Shown here: positions 53,032 through 61,674 of the stretch, piece after piece | How the letters are laid out: the number at the start of each line of letters is the position of its first letter | Position numbering within the stretch: the stretch's first letter is position 1 | From: Pontibacter harenae | GTDB taxonomy: Bacteria > Bacteroidota > Bacteroidia > Cytophagales > Hymenobacteraceae | Direction of reading: 5' to 3' | NCBI RefSeq assembly: GCF_020907245.1 | Contig: NZ_JAJJWH010000012.1 | Span: 63,450 to 127,449 of the forward strand | Length of the DNA: 64,000 nt | Notes under the pieces: generated by a model | Databases searched by the model: none | Seen by the model: only the letters and a program-made list of their open reading frames with translations | What the model was told of the DNA's origin: nothing | Made by a program: the position numbers and the translations under genes

Positions 53032-55356
53032 ATGCAAAAAAAGTTTACGCTACTCTTTATACTATTTATATGTCTGATTATTATACCAACTCTGGCACAA
53101 AACACAGCTACCATCAGTGGGCGAGTACATGCTGCCAACGACAATCAATCCTTGATTGGTGCAACTGTATCTGTCCCTGCCCTAGGTATAGGCACAGTTA
53201 CTGACGTTGATGGTCATTATACATTGCAGTTACCCTTTGGTAGCCACACTCTTCAGGCAACTTACGTTGGCTATGAACCTTACACGACTTACATAGAGGT
53301 AACAGGAGGCGATGCTTTAGTTTATAACCTGATGCTGCAGGTTGGCAGCAGCCAACTGCAAGAGGTGGTAATAGAAGCGAACACCCTGGAGCAAAAGCTG
53401 AACGACACTCGCATGGGCGTGGAGCGGCTCAGCACCAAGGAGGCAAAGCTGCTGCCTGCTCTTTTCGGAGAGGTAGACCTGGTAAAGACCCTGCAGCTAA
53501 AACCAGGGGTGCAGTCGGGCGGCGAGGGTGCATCGGGGCTGTATGTGCGCGGCGGTGGGCCAGACCAGAACCTGGTGATGGTAGACGATGCGGTGGTTTA
53601 TAACCCTTCTCACTTGCTTGGCTTTTTCAGTGTCTTCAATCCTGATGCCGTCAGGAGTGTAGAGCTTTACAAGGGAGGCTTTCCTGCCCAGTATGGAGGC
53701 AGGCTTTCTTCTGTGCTTGAAGTAGACATGAACGAAGGCAACAATGAAAGCCTTGCAGCAAGCGGCGGCTTAGGATTAATCTCATCCCGCCTTACCTTTG
53801 ATGGTCCTATCCAGGAAGGCAAAGCCTCGTTTTTGATTTCTGCTCGCCGTACCTACTTCGATGTTATTACAAAACAAATCAACAAGCTAAACGAAGGCAA
53901 AGAAGATTACAACCAAATTCCTGATTACCGTTTTTATGACCTGAACACCAAGCTGAACTATAAACTTGGCGAAAAGGATGAATTGTTCTTAACAGGTTAT
54001 TTTGGTCGTGACTCCTTTGGCTTTGACCAAAGCGGATTTTCTTTTGGCTTAGATTGGGGCAACACTATAGGTTCTCTGCAATGGAAGCATAAGTTTGACA
54101 ATAAGCTCTTCTTTAGCACCTCACTTACCAGCACAAGCTATAAACACAGCATCTCGAACAGCGTCGGCGACCTAAGTTATAGTCTAACTTCTAAGATACA
54201 AGACATTACCCTAAAAACAGATTTTGACCTCTTGCTGGACGGCGGGCACAGTATTCAGTTTGGAGCATTGGCTACCAGACACGCCTTCACAATTGGCCAG
54301 TTCAACTTTGATGTAGGAGATAAAAGCATTGAGGATATGTCTTACAGCACAGGCAAAAACTACGAAGCAGCTGAATTCGGAGCCTATGTTTCGGATAACT
54401 TTGAGGTTAACCCACTGCTGTCGCTGAGCTACGGCCTTAGGTTCTCTGGCTTTAGCAGCCGTGGCAAAACTTACACAGCGTTAGAGCCAAGGGCCGCAGC
54501 CAAGTATAGTTTATCAGAGAGCCTCTCGCTAAAAGCCAGTTACGCCAGCATGATGCAGTACATTCACCTGGTTTCCAGTTCTGGCGCTTCTTTGCCTACT
54601 GATATTTGGTACCCATCTACTCCCTATGTAAAACCTCAACGATCGCAGCAGGTGGCATTAGGTGTAAGTAAGCTTCTCTGGAACGGTAGCTTTTTACTAA
54701 CAAATGAAGCTTATTATAAGTGGATGAACCGGCAGATCGACTTCCGCGATGGAGCCAACTTGTTTGTAAACAACAATTTGGAGAATGACTTTCTGTTTGG
54801 GAAGGGCGAGAGCTACGGTAACGAAATTTACCTGGAGAAGATAAAAGGCCGCACCACTGGCTGGCTTGGCTACACCCTCTCCTGGGCTTACCGCCAGTTC
54901 GATGAGATAAACAACGGCCGTCGCTTCCCTACCCGCTACGATCGCCGACATGACATTAGCCTGGTGGTGCTCCACCAAATAAGCAAACGCATCAGCCTGA
55001 CAGGGGCCTTTGTGTACGGAACAGGAAATGCATACTCGCTTCCTGTGGCACGTATTATAGTTCAGGATGTGGAAGGCCGCGAAGCTGCTGTTGTCCCTGT
55101 GTATAACGACAGAAACAGCTTCAGACTTCCTGCTTACCATCGCCTGGATCTGGGCATAGTGCTAAAGCTAAAGCCAAAGCACGGAGAGGCCGACCTCACG
55201 TTTAACGTTTACAATGCCTACAACAGGCGCAATGCCTACTTTGTGTATTTTGAAAGAGTAACTGATGAGCATGATCGGACAGAAACTTTTGAAGCAAAGC
55301 AGGTATCGCTTTTCCCTATTATTCCTTCAGTTACCTATAACTTCAAATTCAGATGA
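53032..55356 (+). CDS. TonB-dependent receptor with N-terminal carboxypeptidase-like domain (copy 1)
   Basis: The 774-residue outer-membrane receptor has a signal peptide (ending PTLAQ), a CarboxypepD_reg-like domain (about 25-110: ATISGRVHAANDNQSLIGAT), a plug domain (about 115-230: LQEVVIEANTLEQKLNDTRM, GVQSGGEGASGLYVRGGGPD) and a 22-strand barrel ending FPIIPSVTYNFKF-Arg. It imports an unknown ligand with TonB energy. It overlaps the start of the DUF4249 gene by 4 bases (ATGA). A second copy of the pair follows at 56430. Confidence 0.94.
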   Translation: MQKKFTLLFILFICLIIIPTLAQNTATISGRVHAANDNQSLIGATVSVPALGIGTVTDVDGHYTLQLPFGSHTLQATYVGYEPYTTYIEVTGGDALVYNLMLQVGSSQLQEVVIEANTLEQKLNDTRMGVERLSTKEAKLLPALFGEVDLVKTLQLKPGVQSGGEGASGLYVRGGGPDQNLVMVDDAVVYNPSHLLGFFSVFNPDAVRSVELYKGGFPAQYGGRLSSVLEVDMNEGNNESLAASGGLGLISSRLTFDGPIQEGKASFLISARRTYFDVITKQINKLNEGKEDYNQIPDYRFYDLNTKLNYKLGEKDELFLTGYFGRDSFGFDQSGFSFGLDWGNTIGSLQWKHKFDNKLFFSTSLTSTSYKHSISNSVGDLSYSLTSKIQDITLKTDFDLLLDGGHSIQFGALATRHAFTIGQFNFDVGDKSIEDMSYSTGKNYEAAEFGAYVSDNFEVNPLLSLSYGLRFSGFSSRGKTYTALEPRAAAKYSLSESLSLKASYASMMQYIHLVSSSGASLPTDIWYPSTPYVKPQRSQQVALGVSKLLWNGSFLLTNEAYYKWMNRQIDFRDGANLFVNNNLENDFLFGKGESYGNEIYLEKIKGRTTGWLGYTLSWAYRQFDEINNGRRFPTRYDRRHDISLVVLHQISKRISLTGAFVYGTGNAYSLPVARIIVQDVEGREAAVVPVYNDRNSFRLPAYHRLDLGIVLKLKPKHGEADLTFNVYNAYNRRNAYFVYFERVTDEHDRTETFEAKQVSLFPIIPSVTYNFKFR

Positions 55357-56156
55357 AAATAAAAATACTGTTATACTTCCTTACATTCTTCTTCCTTTCT
55401 TCCTGTAGCATAGATGACACGATAGAAATGGGACTTCCGCCGCACGACCCGCAGTTGGTGTTAGAATGCTATCTAGAGGATGGTAAGCCGATGCGGGCCA
55501 CGGTGCTGGAATCCTCTAATTATTTTGATGCTCCTACTCCACCGCTTGTTCCTGATGCACAGGTAACTATTGCTCATAACGGCAGAAAGCTAGACCTTAC
55601 CTATAACCCGACTACGGAAGGTAGCCCTACTAAGCTTTATACACATGCTGCAGATGAAGATGTGCAGTTTAAAGCTGGAGACTTTTATACCATTGAGGTG
55701 ACAGACGGTAGAGGGCGAAAAGTGACTGGGAATGCCAAAGTCTTACCGACAGTTCCTATCAGATCAATAAAATGGCATTTCGATGGAGCTGGCAAAGCTA
55801 TGGTTTCAGCCACTTTACAAGATAAAGCAAACACTGCCAACTATTATCGCTTTATGATTCATAGAGATAACATAGATAGCGGGTCTGATGTGAACCTTGT
55901 TGCTTCGGATGAGCTTAGAGATGGAAAAGTAATTACATTCGGCACCTCTTATACTTACGAAAGAGGTGACACTTTAATTGTTTCCCTTTATCATATAGAT
56001 AAGCAGCATTACGACTTTTTTCAGTCTGTTGCCAATGCCAAAGAAGCAAACGGAAACCCTTTTGCAGAACCGACAAAGATCTTATCTTCTGTAAATGGCG
56101 GATTTGGCATTTTTACAACCTTGGTCGTAGATCGAAAGAAAATCGTTATAGAGTAA
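55353..56156 (+). CDS. DUF4249 lipoprotein (copy 1), receptor partner
   Basis: The 267-residue product has a signal peptide with lipobox LSSC. DUF4249 features: PPHDPQLVLECYLEDGKPMR near residue 30, YFDAPTPPLVPDAQVTI, and GDFYTIEVTDGRGRKVTGNA. The C-terminal part contains ANTANYYRFMIHRD-like NTANYYRFMIHRDNID and HYDFFQSVANAKEANGNPFA. DUF4249 genes regularly follow such TonB receptors, much as SusD follows SusC, and may bind ligand at the surface; this is inference. Coupled to the receptor by a 4-base overlap. Confidence 0.92.
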   Translation: MKIKILLYFLTFFFLSSCSIDDTIEMGLPPHDPQLVLECYLEDGKPMRATVLESSNYFDAPTPPLVPDAQVTIAHNGRKLDLTYNPTTEGSPTKLYTHAADEDVQFKAGDFYTIEVTDGRGRKVTGNAKVLPTVPIRSIKWHFDGAGKAMVSATLQDKANTANYYRFMIHRDNIDSGSDVNLVASDELRDGKVITFGTSYTYERGDTLIVSLYHIDKQHYDFFQSVANAKEANGNPFAEPTKILSSVNGGFGIFTTLVVDRKKIVIE

Positions 56157-56429
56157 CTGCCTCAATTTACCATAGAAGGCATTCGAATAGATTTACTTTA
56201 TGGATACTTCTTTGGCGGCAAACAACTTTTTCGCAAGCAGCTTTCATGAAATAATGTAGTCAATGTTCCATTCTTGATTAAGTAGAGACATATCATAAAA
56301 GCTTAACTTCTTCGAAAAAAATGAAAACTTCTATTAAGGAATGAAAAAGGAGACAGCACGAAAACTAAAATCTTTTCGTTTAGCTTAAGATTGTCTAATT
56401 TCGCTCAATATCATTGACTTAACGCCTTC
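56157..56429. promoter_or_regulatory. Gap between the two receptor modules with a weak promoter-like box
   Basis: The 273 bases have no ORF. TAATTTCG near 56395-56402 is one base off TAnnTTTG and ends about 27 bases before the next start, so the second module may have its own promoter. No terminator hairpin is seen. Confidence 0.3.
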
Positions 56430-58745
56430 ATGCGATTCTTTTTCCTGCTGTTTACCTTTATTCTGCTGCTCAACAATATTTCACCAGCCCTGGCTCAGGG
56501 TACAGCCACAGTAAGCGGCTTTGTGCGTTCAGCAGACACAAACGAAGCACTGGCAGGCGCCACCGTAGCAGTTCCAACTTTAAACATAGGCACCTTCACA
56601 GATGCAAAGGGCTTTTACTCCTTTAACCTGCCCAAAGGCAATCACACCATACAGGCTTCCTATATCGGCTTTGAATCTGGCTCCAAAGACATAACGGTAA
56701 CAGGCGACAAGCTCACATTAAACTTTACCTTAGAAACCAACAGCAGCCAACTACAGGAAGTAGTAGTAGAAGCAAACACCCTGCAGCAGAAACTGAACGA
56801 CACACGCATGAGCGTAGAGCGGCTAAGCACTGTAGAGGCAAAGCTACTGCCAGCGCTGTTTGGTGAGGTAGACCTGGTGAAGACGCTGCAGTTAAAGCCA
56901 GGCGTGCAGTCGGGCGGCGAGGGAGCATCGGGGCTATATGTGCGCGGCGGCGGTCCAGATCAGAACCTGGTAATGCTAGATGACGCCGTTGTGTATAATG
57001 CCTCCCACCTTTTTGGCTTTTTTAGTGTTTTTAATCCTGATGCTGTTAAGAGCGTGGAGCTGTATAAAGGTGGTTTTCCAGCGCAATACGGCGGAAGACT
57101 GTCTTCTGTGTTAGAAGTGGACATGAACAAAGGAAATTACGACAGCTTAAGCGCCACTGGAGGAATCGGCCTCATCTCTTCCCGCTTAACTTTTGAAGGA
57201 CCTATTGTTAAAGACAAGGCTTCTTTCCTTATCTCGGGTAGGCGTACTTATTTTGATATATTTACCAGGCAGCTAAACAGAATCAATGAAGGCAATAAAG
57301 ATTATAACCCCATCCCCGACTATTATTTTTATGACCTTAATACCAAGATATACTATAAACTGGGGGAAAAGGACGAACTTTCACTGACTGGCTACTACGG
57401 ACGCGACTTCTTTGGCTTTAACGACAGCAACTTTTCCTTTGGCTTCGACTGGGGCAACAGCATAGGCTCTCTTGTCTGGAGCCACAAGTTCAGTAACAGG
57501 TTCTTTGCCAGCACTTCCCTTACCAGCACTGGCTATCGGTATAATGTTACCAACAGTATTAGCGACTTTACTTTTAAGCTTACTTCCAGCATCCAGGACT
57601 TTACCTTAAAAACAGATTTCGACCTGCTACTCAGCAAAGGCCATAACCTTAAGTTTGGTGCTTTGGCTACAAAACACGCCTTTACAATAGGCCAATTTAA
57701 TTTTGATGCGGGCGATAATCAGGATATGTCTTTCAACTCTGGCAACAACTATAAAGCGACTGAATTTGGCGCCTATGTCTCCGACGATTTTAGAGTAAAC
57801 CCGCTGCTGTCTGTAAACTACGGTTTAAGGCTTTCTGCCTTTGATAGCGGCGACAAAACATATACTGCCTTGGAGCCAAGAGCCGCAGCCAAGTATAGTT
57901 TATCACAGACCATGTCGCTGAAGGCTAGTTACGCCAGCATGATGCAGTACATTCACCTAGTTTCCAGTTCAGGAGCTTCCTTGCCTACAGATGTATGGTA
58001 TCCGTCCACCTCCTATGTAAAGCCACAGCGTTCGCAGCAGGTAGCCGCAGGTGTAAGCAAGCTTTTTGCAAATGGGAAACTGCTGTTTACCAACGAGGTG
58101 TACTACAAGTGGATGAAGCGCCAGATAGACTTTCGCGACGGGGCCAACCTGTTCGTGAACGATAGTCTGGAGAACGAGTTTCTGTTTGGGGAGGGCGAGA
58201 GCTATGGTAACGAAATTTATCTGGAGAAGATAAAAGGCCGCACCACTGGCTGGCTCGGCTACACCCTCTCCTGGAGTTACCGCCAGTTCGATGAGATAAA
58301 CGACGGCCGCCGCTTCCCTACCCGCTACGATCGTCGACATGACATAAGCCTGGTGGTGCTCCACCAACTGAGCAAGCGCATCAGCCTAACAGGAGCCTTT
58401 GTGTACGGAACAGGAAATGCTTATTCGCTTCCTGTGGCCAGGTTTGCTTTTCAGGATGTTGAGGGCCGCAACACGAGTGTTATTCCCATCTACAGCGACA
58501 GAAATAGCTTTAGACTTGCCGCTTATCACCGCCTAGACCTGGGACTCGTGCTAAAACTAAGGCCAAAACATGGGGAGGCCGACCTAACGTTTAACCTGTA
58601 CAACACCTATAACAGGCGCAATCCTTATTTTGTGTATTTCAGCCAAATAGAAAGCGAAGCAGATGACTTAACACTAGGCTTTGAAGCCAAACAAGTTTCG
58701 CTTTTCCCTTCGATCCCATCTATTACCTACAACTTTAAGTTCTGA
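56430..58745 (+). CDS. TonB-dependent receptor (copy 2), paralogue of 53032-55356
   Basis: The 771-residue receptor has the same layout: signal peptide (ending PALAQ), carboxypeptidase-like domain (TATVSGFVRSADTNEALAGA), plug (LQEVVVEANTLQQKLNDTRM, GVQSGGEGASGLYVRGGGPD) and barrel ending FPSIPSITYNFKF. It is clearly a duplicate of copy 1. Identity is uneven along the gene: the plug and the late barrel are nearly the same, even at DNA level, while early barrel strands differ more. Its stop overlaps the next gene start by one base (TGATG). Confidence 0.94.
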   Translation: MRFFFLLFTFILLLNNISPALAQGTATVSGFVRSADTNEALAGATVAVPTLNIGTFTDAKGFYSFNLPKGNHTIQASYIGFESGSKDITVTGDKLTLNFTLETNSSQLQEVVVEANTLQQKLNDTRMSVERLSTVEAKLLPALFGEVDLVKTLQLKPGVQSGGEGASGLYVRGGGPDQNLVMLDDAVVYNASHLFGFFSVFNPDAVKSVELYKGGFPAQYGGRLSSVLEVDMNKGNYDSLSATGGIGLISSRLTFEGPIVKDKASFLISGRRTYFDIFTRQLNRINEGNKDYNPIPDYYFYDLNTKIYYKLGEKDELSLTGYYGRDFFGFNDSNFSFGFDWGNSIGSLVWSHKFSNRFFASTSLTSTGYRYNVTNSISDFTFKLTSSIQDFTLKTDFDLLLSKGHNLKFGALATKHAFTIGQFNFDAGDNQDMSFNSGNNYKATEFGAYVSDDFRVNPLLSVNYGLRLSAFDSGDKTYTALEPRAAAKYSLSQTMSLKASYASMMQYIHLVSSSGASLPTDVWYPSTSYVKPQRSQQVAAGVSKLFANGKLLFTNEVYYKWMKRQIDFRDGANLFVNDSLENEFLFGEGESYGNEIYLEKIKGRTTGWLGYTLSWSYRQFDEINDGRRFPTRYDRRHDISLVVLHQLSKRISLTGAFVYGTGNAYSLPVARFAFQDVEGRNTSVIPIYSDRNSFRLAAYHRLDLGLVLKLRPKHGEADLTFNLYNTYNRRNPYFVYFSQIESEADDLTLGFEAKQVSLFPSIPSITYNFKF

Positions 58746-59551
58746 TGAAACTAAGTACTCTTTTATACTTATGTAGCCTCCTACTCATGGTCTCCTGCGA
58801 TATGGACAAAACCATTGACATAGATCTTCCTCCGCATACCCCCCAATTGGTTGTGGAGTGCTACCTGGAGCAAGGCAAGCCTTTTCGTGCTACAGTGCTG
58901 GAAACATCTAGTTATTTCGACGCGCCTACTCCGCCCCTTGTGCCCGATGCAGAAGTACACATTAGCTACAATGGGCAAAGGGTAAAGCTGCAGTACAACC
59001 CTACTTTCAATGAAAAACAAAGCAAAGGTTTTACACACAGCTCAAACAAAATTATGCGTGGCCAACCAGGAGATGTTTATAGCATTGAAGTAACCGACGG
59101 TAAAGGCAGAAAGGTAACAGGTTATACCACCGTTTTACCTAAAGTACCTATCGATAGCGTGAAGTGGCAATTTAATGAAAATGATAAAGCCCTGCTGCTT
59201 ACGTACTTTAAGGATAACCCTAATACAGCAAACTATTACCGTTACATGACGCACCGCGATAGCGTAAGAAACGGTAGCAATCGTGAATTTACCCTAACAG
59301 ATAACCTGAATAATGGGAAGCAGATTGTGATCGGATCAAACTATAACTACGAAAGTGGTGATACAGTTGTCGTTTCATTGTTTCATCTGGAGAAGAAGTA
59401 CTATGATTTTCTACGCTCAGCCGACGATGCAGAAGATGCCAACGGCAATCCTTTTGCACAACCATCCAGAGTTATTTCTACAGTGGAAGGCGGCATTGGT
59501 GTGTTCACAAACCTAGTCTACGATAGAAGGACAGTTATCATAGCAAGGTAG
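58745..59551 (+). CDS. DUF4249 lipoprotein (copy 2)
   Basis: The 268-residue product has a lipobox (LMVSC) and parallels copy 1: PPHTPQLVVECYLEQGKPFR, YFDAPTPPLVPDAEVHISYN and GDVYSIEVTDGKGRKVTGYT, then PNTANYYRYMTHRD. The two DUF4249 copies are less alike than the plug and late-barrel parts of the receptors, judged by eye, especially in the middle, which would fit adaptation to different ligands. One-base overlap with the receptor gene indicates translational coupling. Confidence 0.92.
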   Translation: MKLSTLLYLCSLLLMVSCDMDKTIDIDLPPHTPQLVVECYLEQGKPFRATVLETSSYFDAPTPPLVPDAEVHISYNGQRVKLQYNPTFNEKQSKGFTHSSNKIMRGQPGDVYSIEVTDGKGRKVTGYTTVLPKVPIDSVKWQFNENDKALLLTYFKDNPNTANYYRYMTHRDSVRNGSNREFTLTDNLNNGKQIVIGSNYNYESGDTVVVSLFHLEKKYYDFLRSADDAEDANGNPFAQPSRVISTVEGGIGVFTNLVYDRRTVIIAR

Positions 59552-59636
59552 CGTATCAGCAACTTTGCTGCTAAGCTCTACTTATCCCATAGCTCTACCC
59601 TTAGCCCTAAACACTCAAACCCCTCTTTACACAGCA

Positions 59637-60419
59637 ATGGACACAACTTTAGAGAAAGACCTACCACCTCAACCACAAATGGAGCAACATCATAATGCTG
59701 GCTTCGGAGAGACTGCAAGGAGTTTTGTGTCTTATCTAAAGTCGCCTCAGCATTTAGCCCCTAGCCATATTCCTGCTGCTAAAATTTGGCAGCCGTTTCT
59801 GCAGTTAGCACTACTAAATATAAGTATCTGTTTAGCGGTAGCTGGACTTTTTTTTGGCATTTTTGAGTTGCTTGGTTATAAAGAACCGACAGGAAGCAAC
59901 AAGATAGAACAGCTGTTTAAGAGCTTACCTGCTATCGTATCTTTCCTTGTACTAACCGTTGCGGCTCCTCTTGCTGAAGAATTCATGTTCCGCTACCCGC
60001 TTCGCTTTACCAAGGGTAGAGCCTTTTTACTTTTCATGGTGCTCAGCCTCGTATGCCTTCCTCCTTTGCTGCAAAAACTGGGTATCAGTTCTCTCATCAG
60101 TATTTGCATTGTGCTGGTGGCTATGGCTATGACTATTAGCTTTGCACTTTCACAAAAATGGCAGCAAAAAGCACATAAGTTTTGGATAAAGCGCTTCACG
60201 GTGGTGTTTTACGGCGTAGCCTCCTTATTTGCAATTGTACATCTACTAAATTATAATAGCCTACATGTACCTGCTCTACTAGCACCACTACTGGTTTTGC
60301 CGCAGTTTATAGGTGGGTTGTTTTGGGGCTATTTCAGAATGAGATACAACATCTGGTGGAGCATTTTGGGCCACGGGCTGTATAATGCCTTATTTTATGC
60401 TTTGGCCTTACTGACGTAG
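59637..60419 (+). CDS. CPBP family intramembrane metalloprotease
   Basis: I start at ATG 59637 (MDTTLEKDLPPQPQ, 260 residues); the longer frame adds 24 residues that do not look conserved. About seven hydrophobic segments are seen. CPBP/Rce1 motifs: motif 1 PLAEEFMFRYPLRF (EExxxR), motif 2 SLFAIVHLLNYN with the His, and motif 3 WSILGHGLYNALFYAL with HxxxN. Bacterial members cleave membrane peptides or process bacteriocins; the target here is unknown. It follows the receptor modules by 85 bases and could be in the same transcript. Confidence 0.9.
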   Translation: MDTTLEKDLPPQPQMEQHHNAGFGETARSFVSYLKSPQHLAPSHIPAAKIWQPFLQLALLNISICLAVAGLFFGIFELLGYKEPTGSNKIEQLFKSLPAIVSFLVLTVAAPLAEEFMFRYPLRFTKGRAFLLFMVLSLVCLPPLLQKLGISSLISICIVLVAMAMTISFALSQKWQQKAHKFWIKRFTVVFYGVASLFAIVHLLNYNSLHVPALLAPLLVLPQFIGGLFWGYFRMRYNIWWSILGHGLYNALFYALALLT

Positions 60420-60460
60420 TAAAGCAGAATGTAATTATCTACCAGATTACGCTAATAGAG

Positions 60461-60507
60461 AAAGCCCAGGATCTAAGGCAAAAACTTTGCTTCAGGTCCT
60501 GGGCTTT
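60461..60507. terminator. Bidirectional terminator between the CPBP and PNP genes
   Basis: AAAGCCCAGGATCT (60461-60474) and AGGTCCTGGGCTTT (60494-60507) pair over 14 bp with one wobble, and the loop can pair further (GCAAA with TTTGC). It lies between convergent genes. Confidence 0.8.
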
Positions 60508-60535
60508 GAGGGTTATAGGAACAGTATTAAGTCAA

Positions 60536-61351
60536 CTACTGCTGCTTGATCAGTTCTCGGATAATCATGGTCATACGTGGCTCTGCTTTAGCGGCTGCCT
60601 CCAGTATATCCGCCAACACCACTTTTTTTATACGGTCTGGTGTACACATATCCGTTATAACAGACACGGCAAACACTGGTATACCCATATGTCGGGCAGC
60701 AATAACTTCAGGCACTGTAGACATACCTACTGCATCGGCACCTATCTGGCTCAGGTACCTGTATTCAGCTTTTGTTTCCAGCATTGGGCCTGGCACGCTT
60801 ACATAAACGCCCTCGCGCAAATCGAAGTTAGCATCTTCTGCAATTACCATCGCTTGGCGTACCATCTCTTCATCGTACACCTCGCTCATGTCTGGGAAGC
60901 GTGGGCCGAGTTCATCTATGTTTTTTCCGATTAGCGGGTTGCTTGGCTGTAGATTAATATGGTCTGTAATAACCATAAGCTCGCTGGTGCTAAAGCGTGG
61001 GTTCAGTCCACCAGCTGCATTAGAAACAAACAGCTTCTTTACTCCCAATAGCTTCATTACCCTTACCGGGAATACCACTTGCTCCATGCTATAGCCTTCA
61101 TAATAATGGAACCTGCCTTGCATCACCACCACTTTTCTGCCGGCTAGTTCACCAAAAATAAGCCTGCCAGAGTGGCTCTCTACCGTAGATACAGGAAAAT
61201 GCGGTATATCGGCGTAAGATAAACTATAGGCTATTTCTATATCGTTTACCAAAGCACCCAGGCCTGTACCAAGTATAATACCGAATTCAGGTGCGAAGCT
61301 ATTCGTGTTGTTTTGTATGTAGCTTGTAGCCTCTTGTAACTGCTGCATCAT
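60536..61351 (-). CDS. punA: Purine nucleoside phosphorylase
   Basis: This trimeric PNP splits inosine/guanosine with phosphate in purine salvage. The 271 residues contain GIILGTGLGALV (phosphate loop), FPVSTVESHSGRLIFGELAG, VMQGRFHYYEGYSMEQVVFP, LFVSNAAGGLNPRFSTSEL, and GADAVGMSTVPEVIAARHMG followed by VFAVSVITDMC. The active-site Asn of guanine-type PNPs corresponds to VSVITDM here. Normal length and start. Confidence 0.95.
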   Translation of the reverse strand: MMQQLQEATSYIQNNTNSFAPEFGIILGTGLGALVNDIEIAYSLSYADIPHFPVSTVESHSGRLIFGELAGRKVVVMQGRFHYYEGYSMEQVVFPVRVMKLLGVKKLFVSNAAGGLNPRFSTSELMVITDHINLQPSNPLIGKNIDELGPRFPDMSEVYDEEMVRQAMVIAEDANFDLREGVYVSVPGPMLETKAEYRYLSQIGADAVGMSTVPEVIAARHMGIPVFAVSVITDMCTPDRIKKVVLADILEAAAKAEPRMTMIIRELIKQQ

Positions 61352-61674
61352 GGGAGTCTTGTTTTATTTTGATTAACGAAATTAACGGATTTTGAATGAA
61401 GGTTTATCTGAAGAAGTAAGCAAGTACATCCATTTAAAGCTACTTTTTTTGATCTTTATTTAAACCGATCTGGTAAAAATATACAAAACGGCTTTAGGCG
61501 CCTTGGTTCCTCTACCTAATCACTTAAAATTCTTTTCTGGGTAAAGATGCTAAAAAACAAACTGCCAAAAAACAAAACAGCCCGAAGGTGTAACACCTCG
61601 GGCTGTTTGCAAACGTTAGTTCTATTAATTTGAGCTAATTCTATAGTTCAGTTAGCTATATATTTTGCAGCGGC
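61352..61674. terminator. Gap with SppA terminator (61575-61607)
   Basis: This 323-base gap holds an AAACAGCCCGA...TCGGGCTGTTT stem (arms 61575-61590 and 61594-61607, one bulge) that ends the sppA transcript on the minus strand. The rest, next to the punA start, is AT-rich and presumably carries the punA promoter; no ORF or RNA is seen. Confidence 0.75.
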
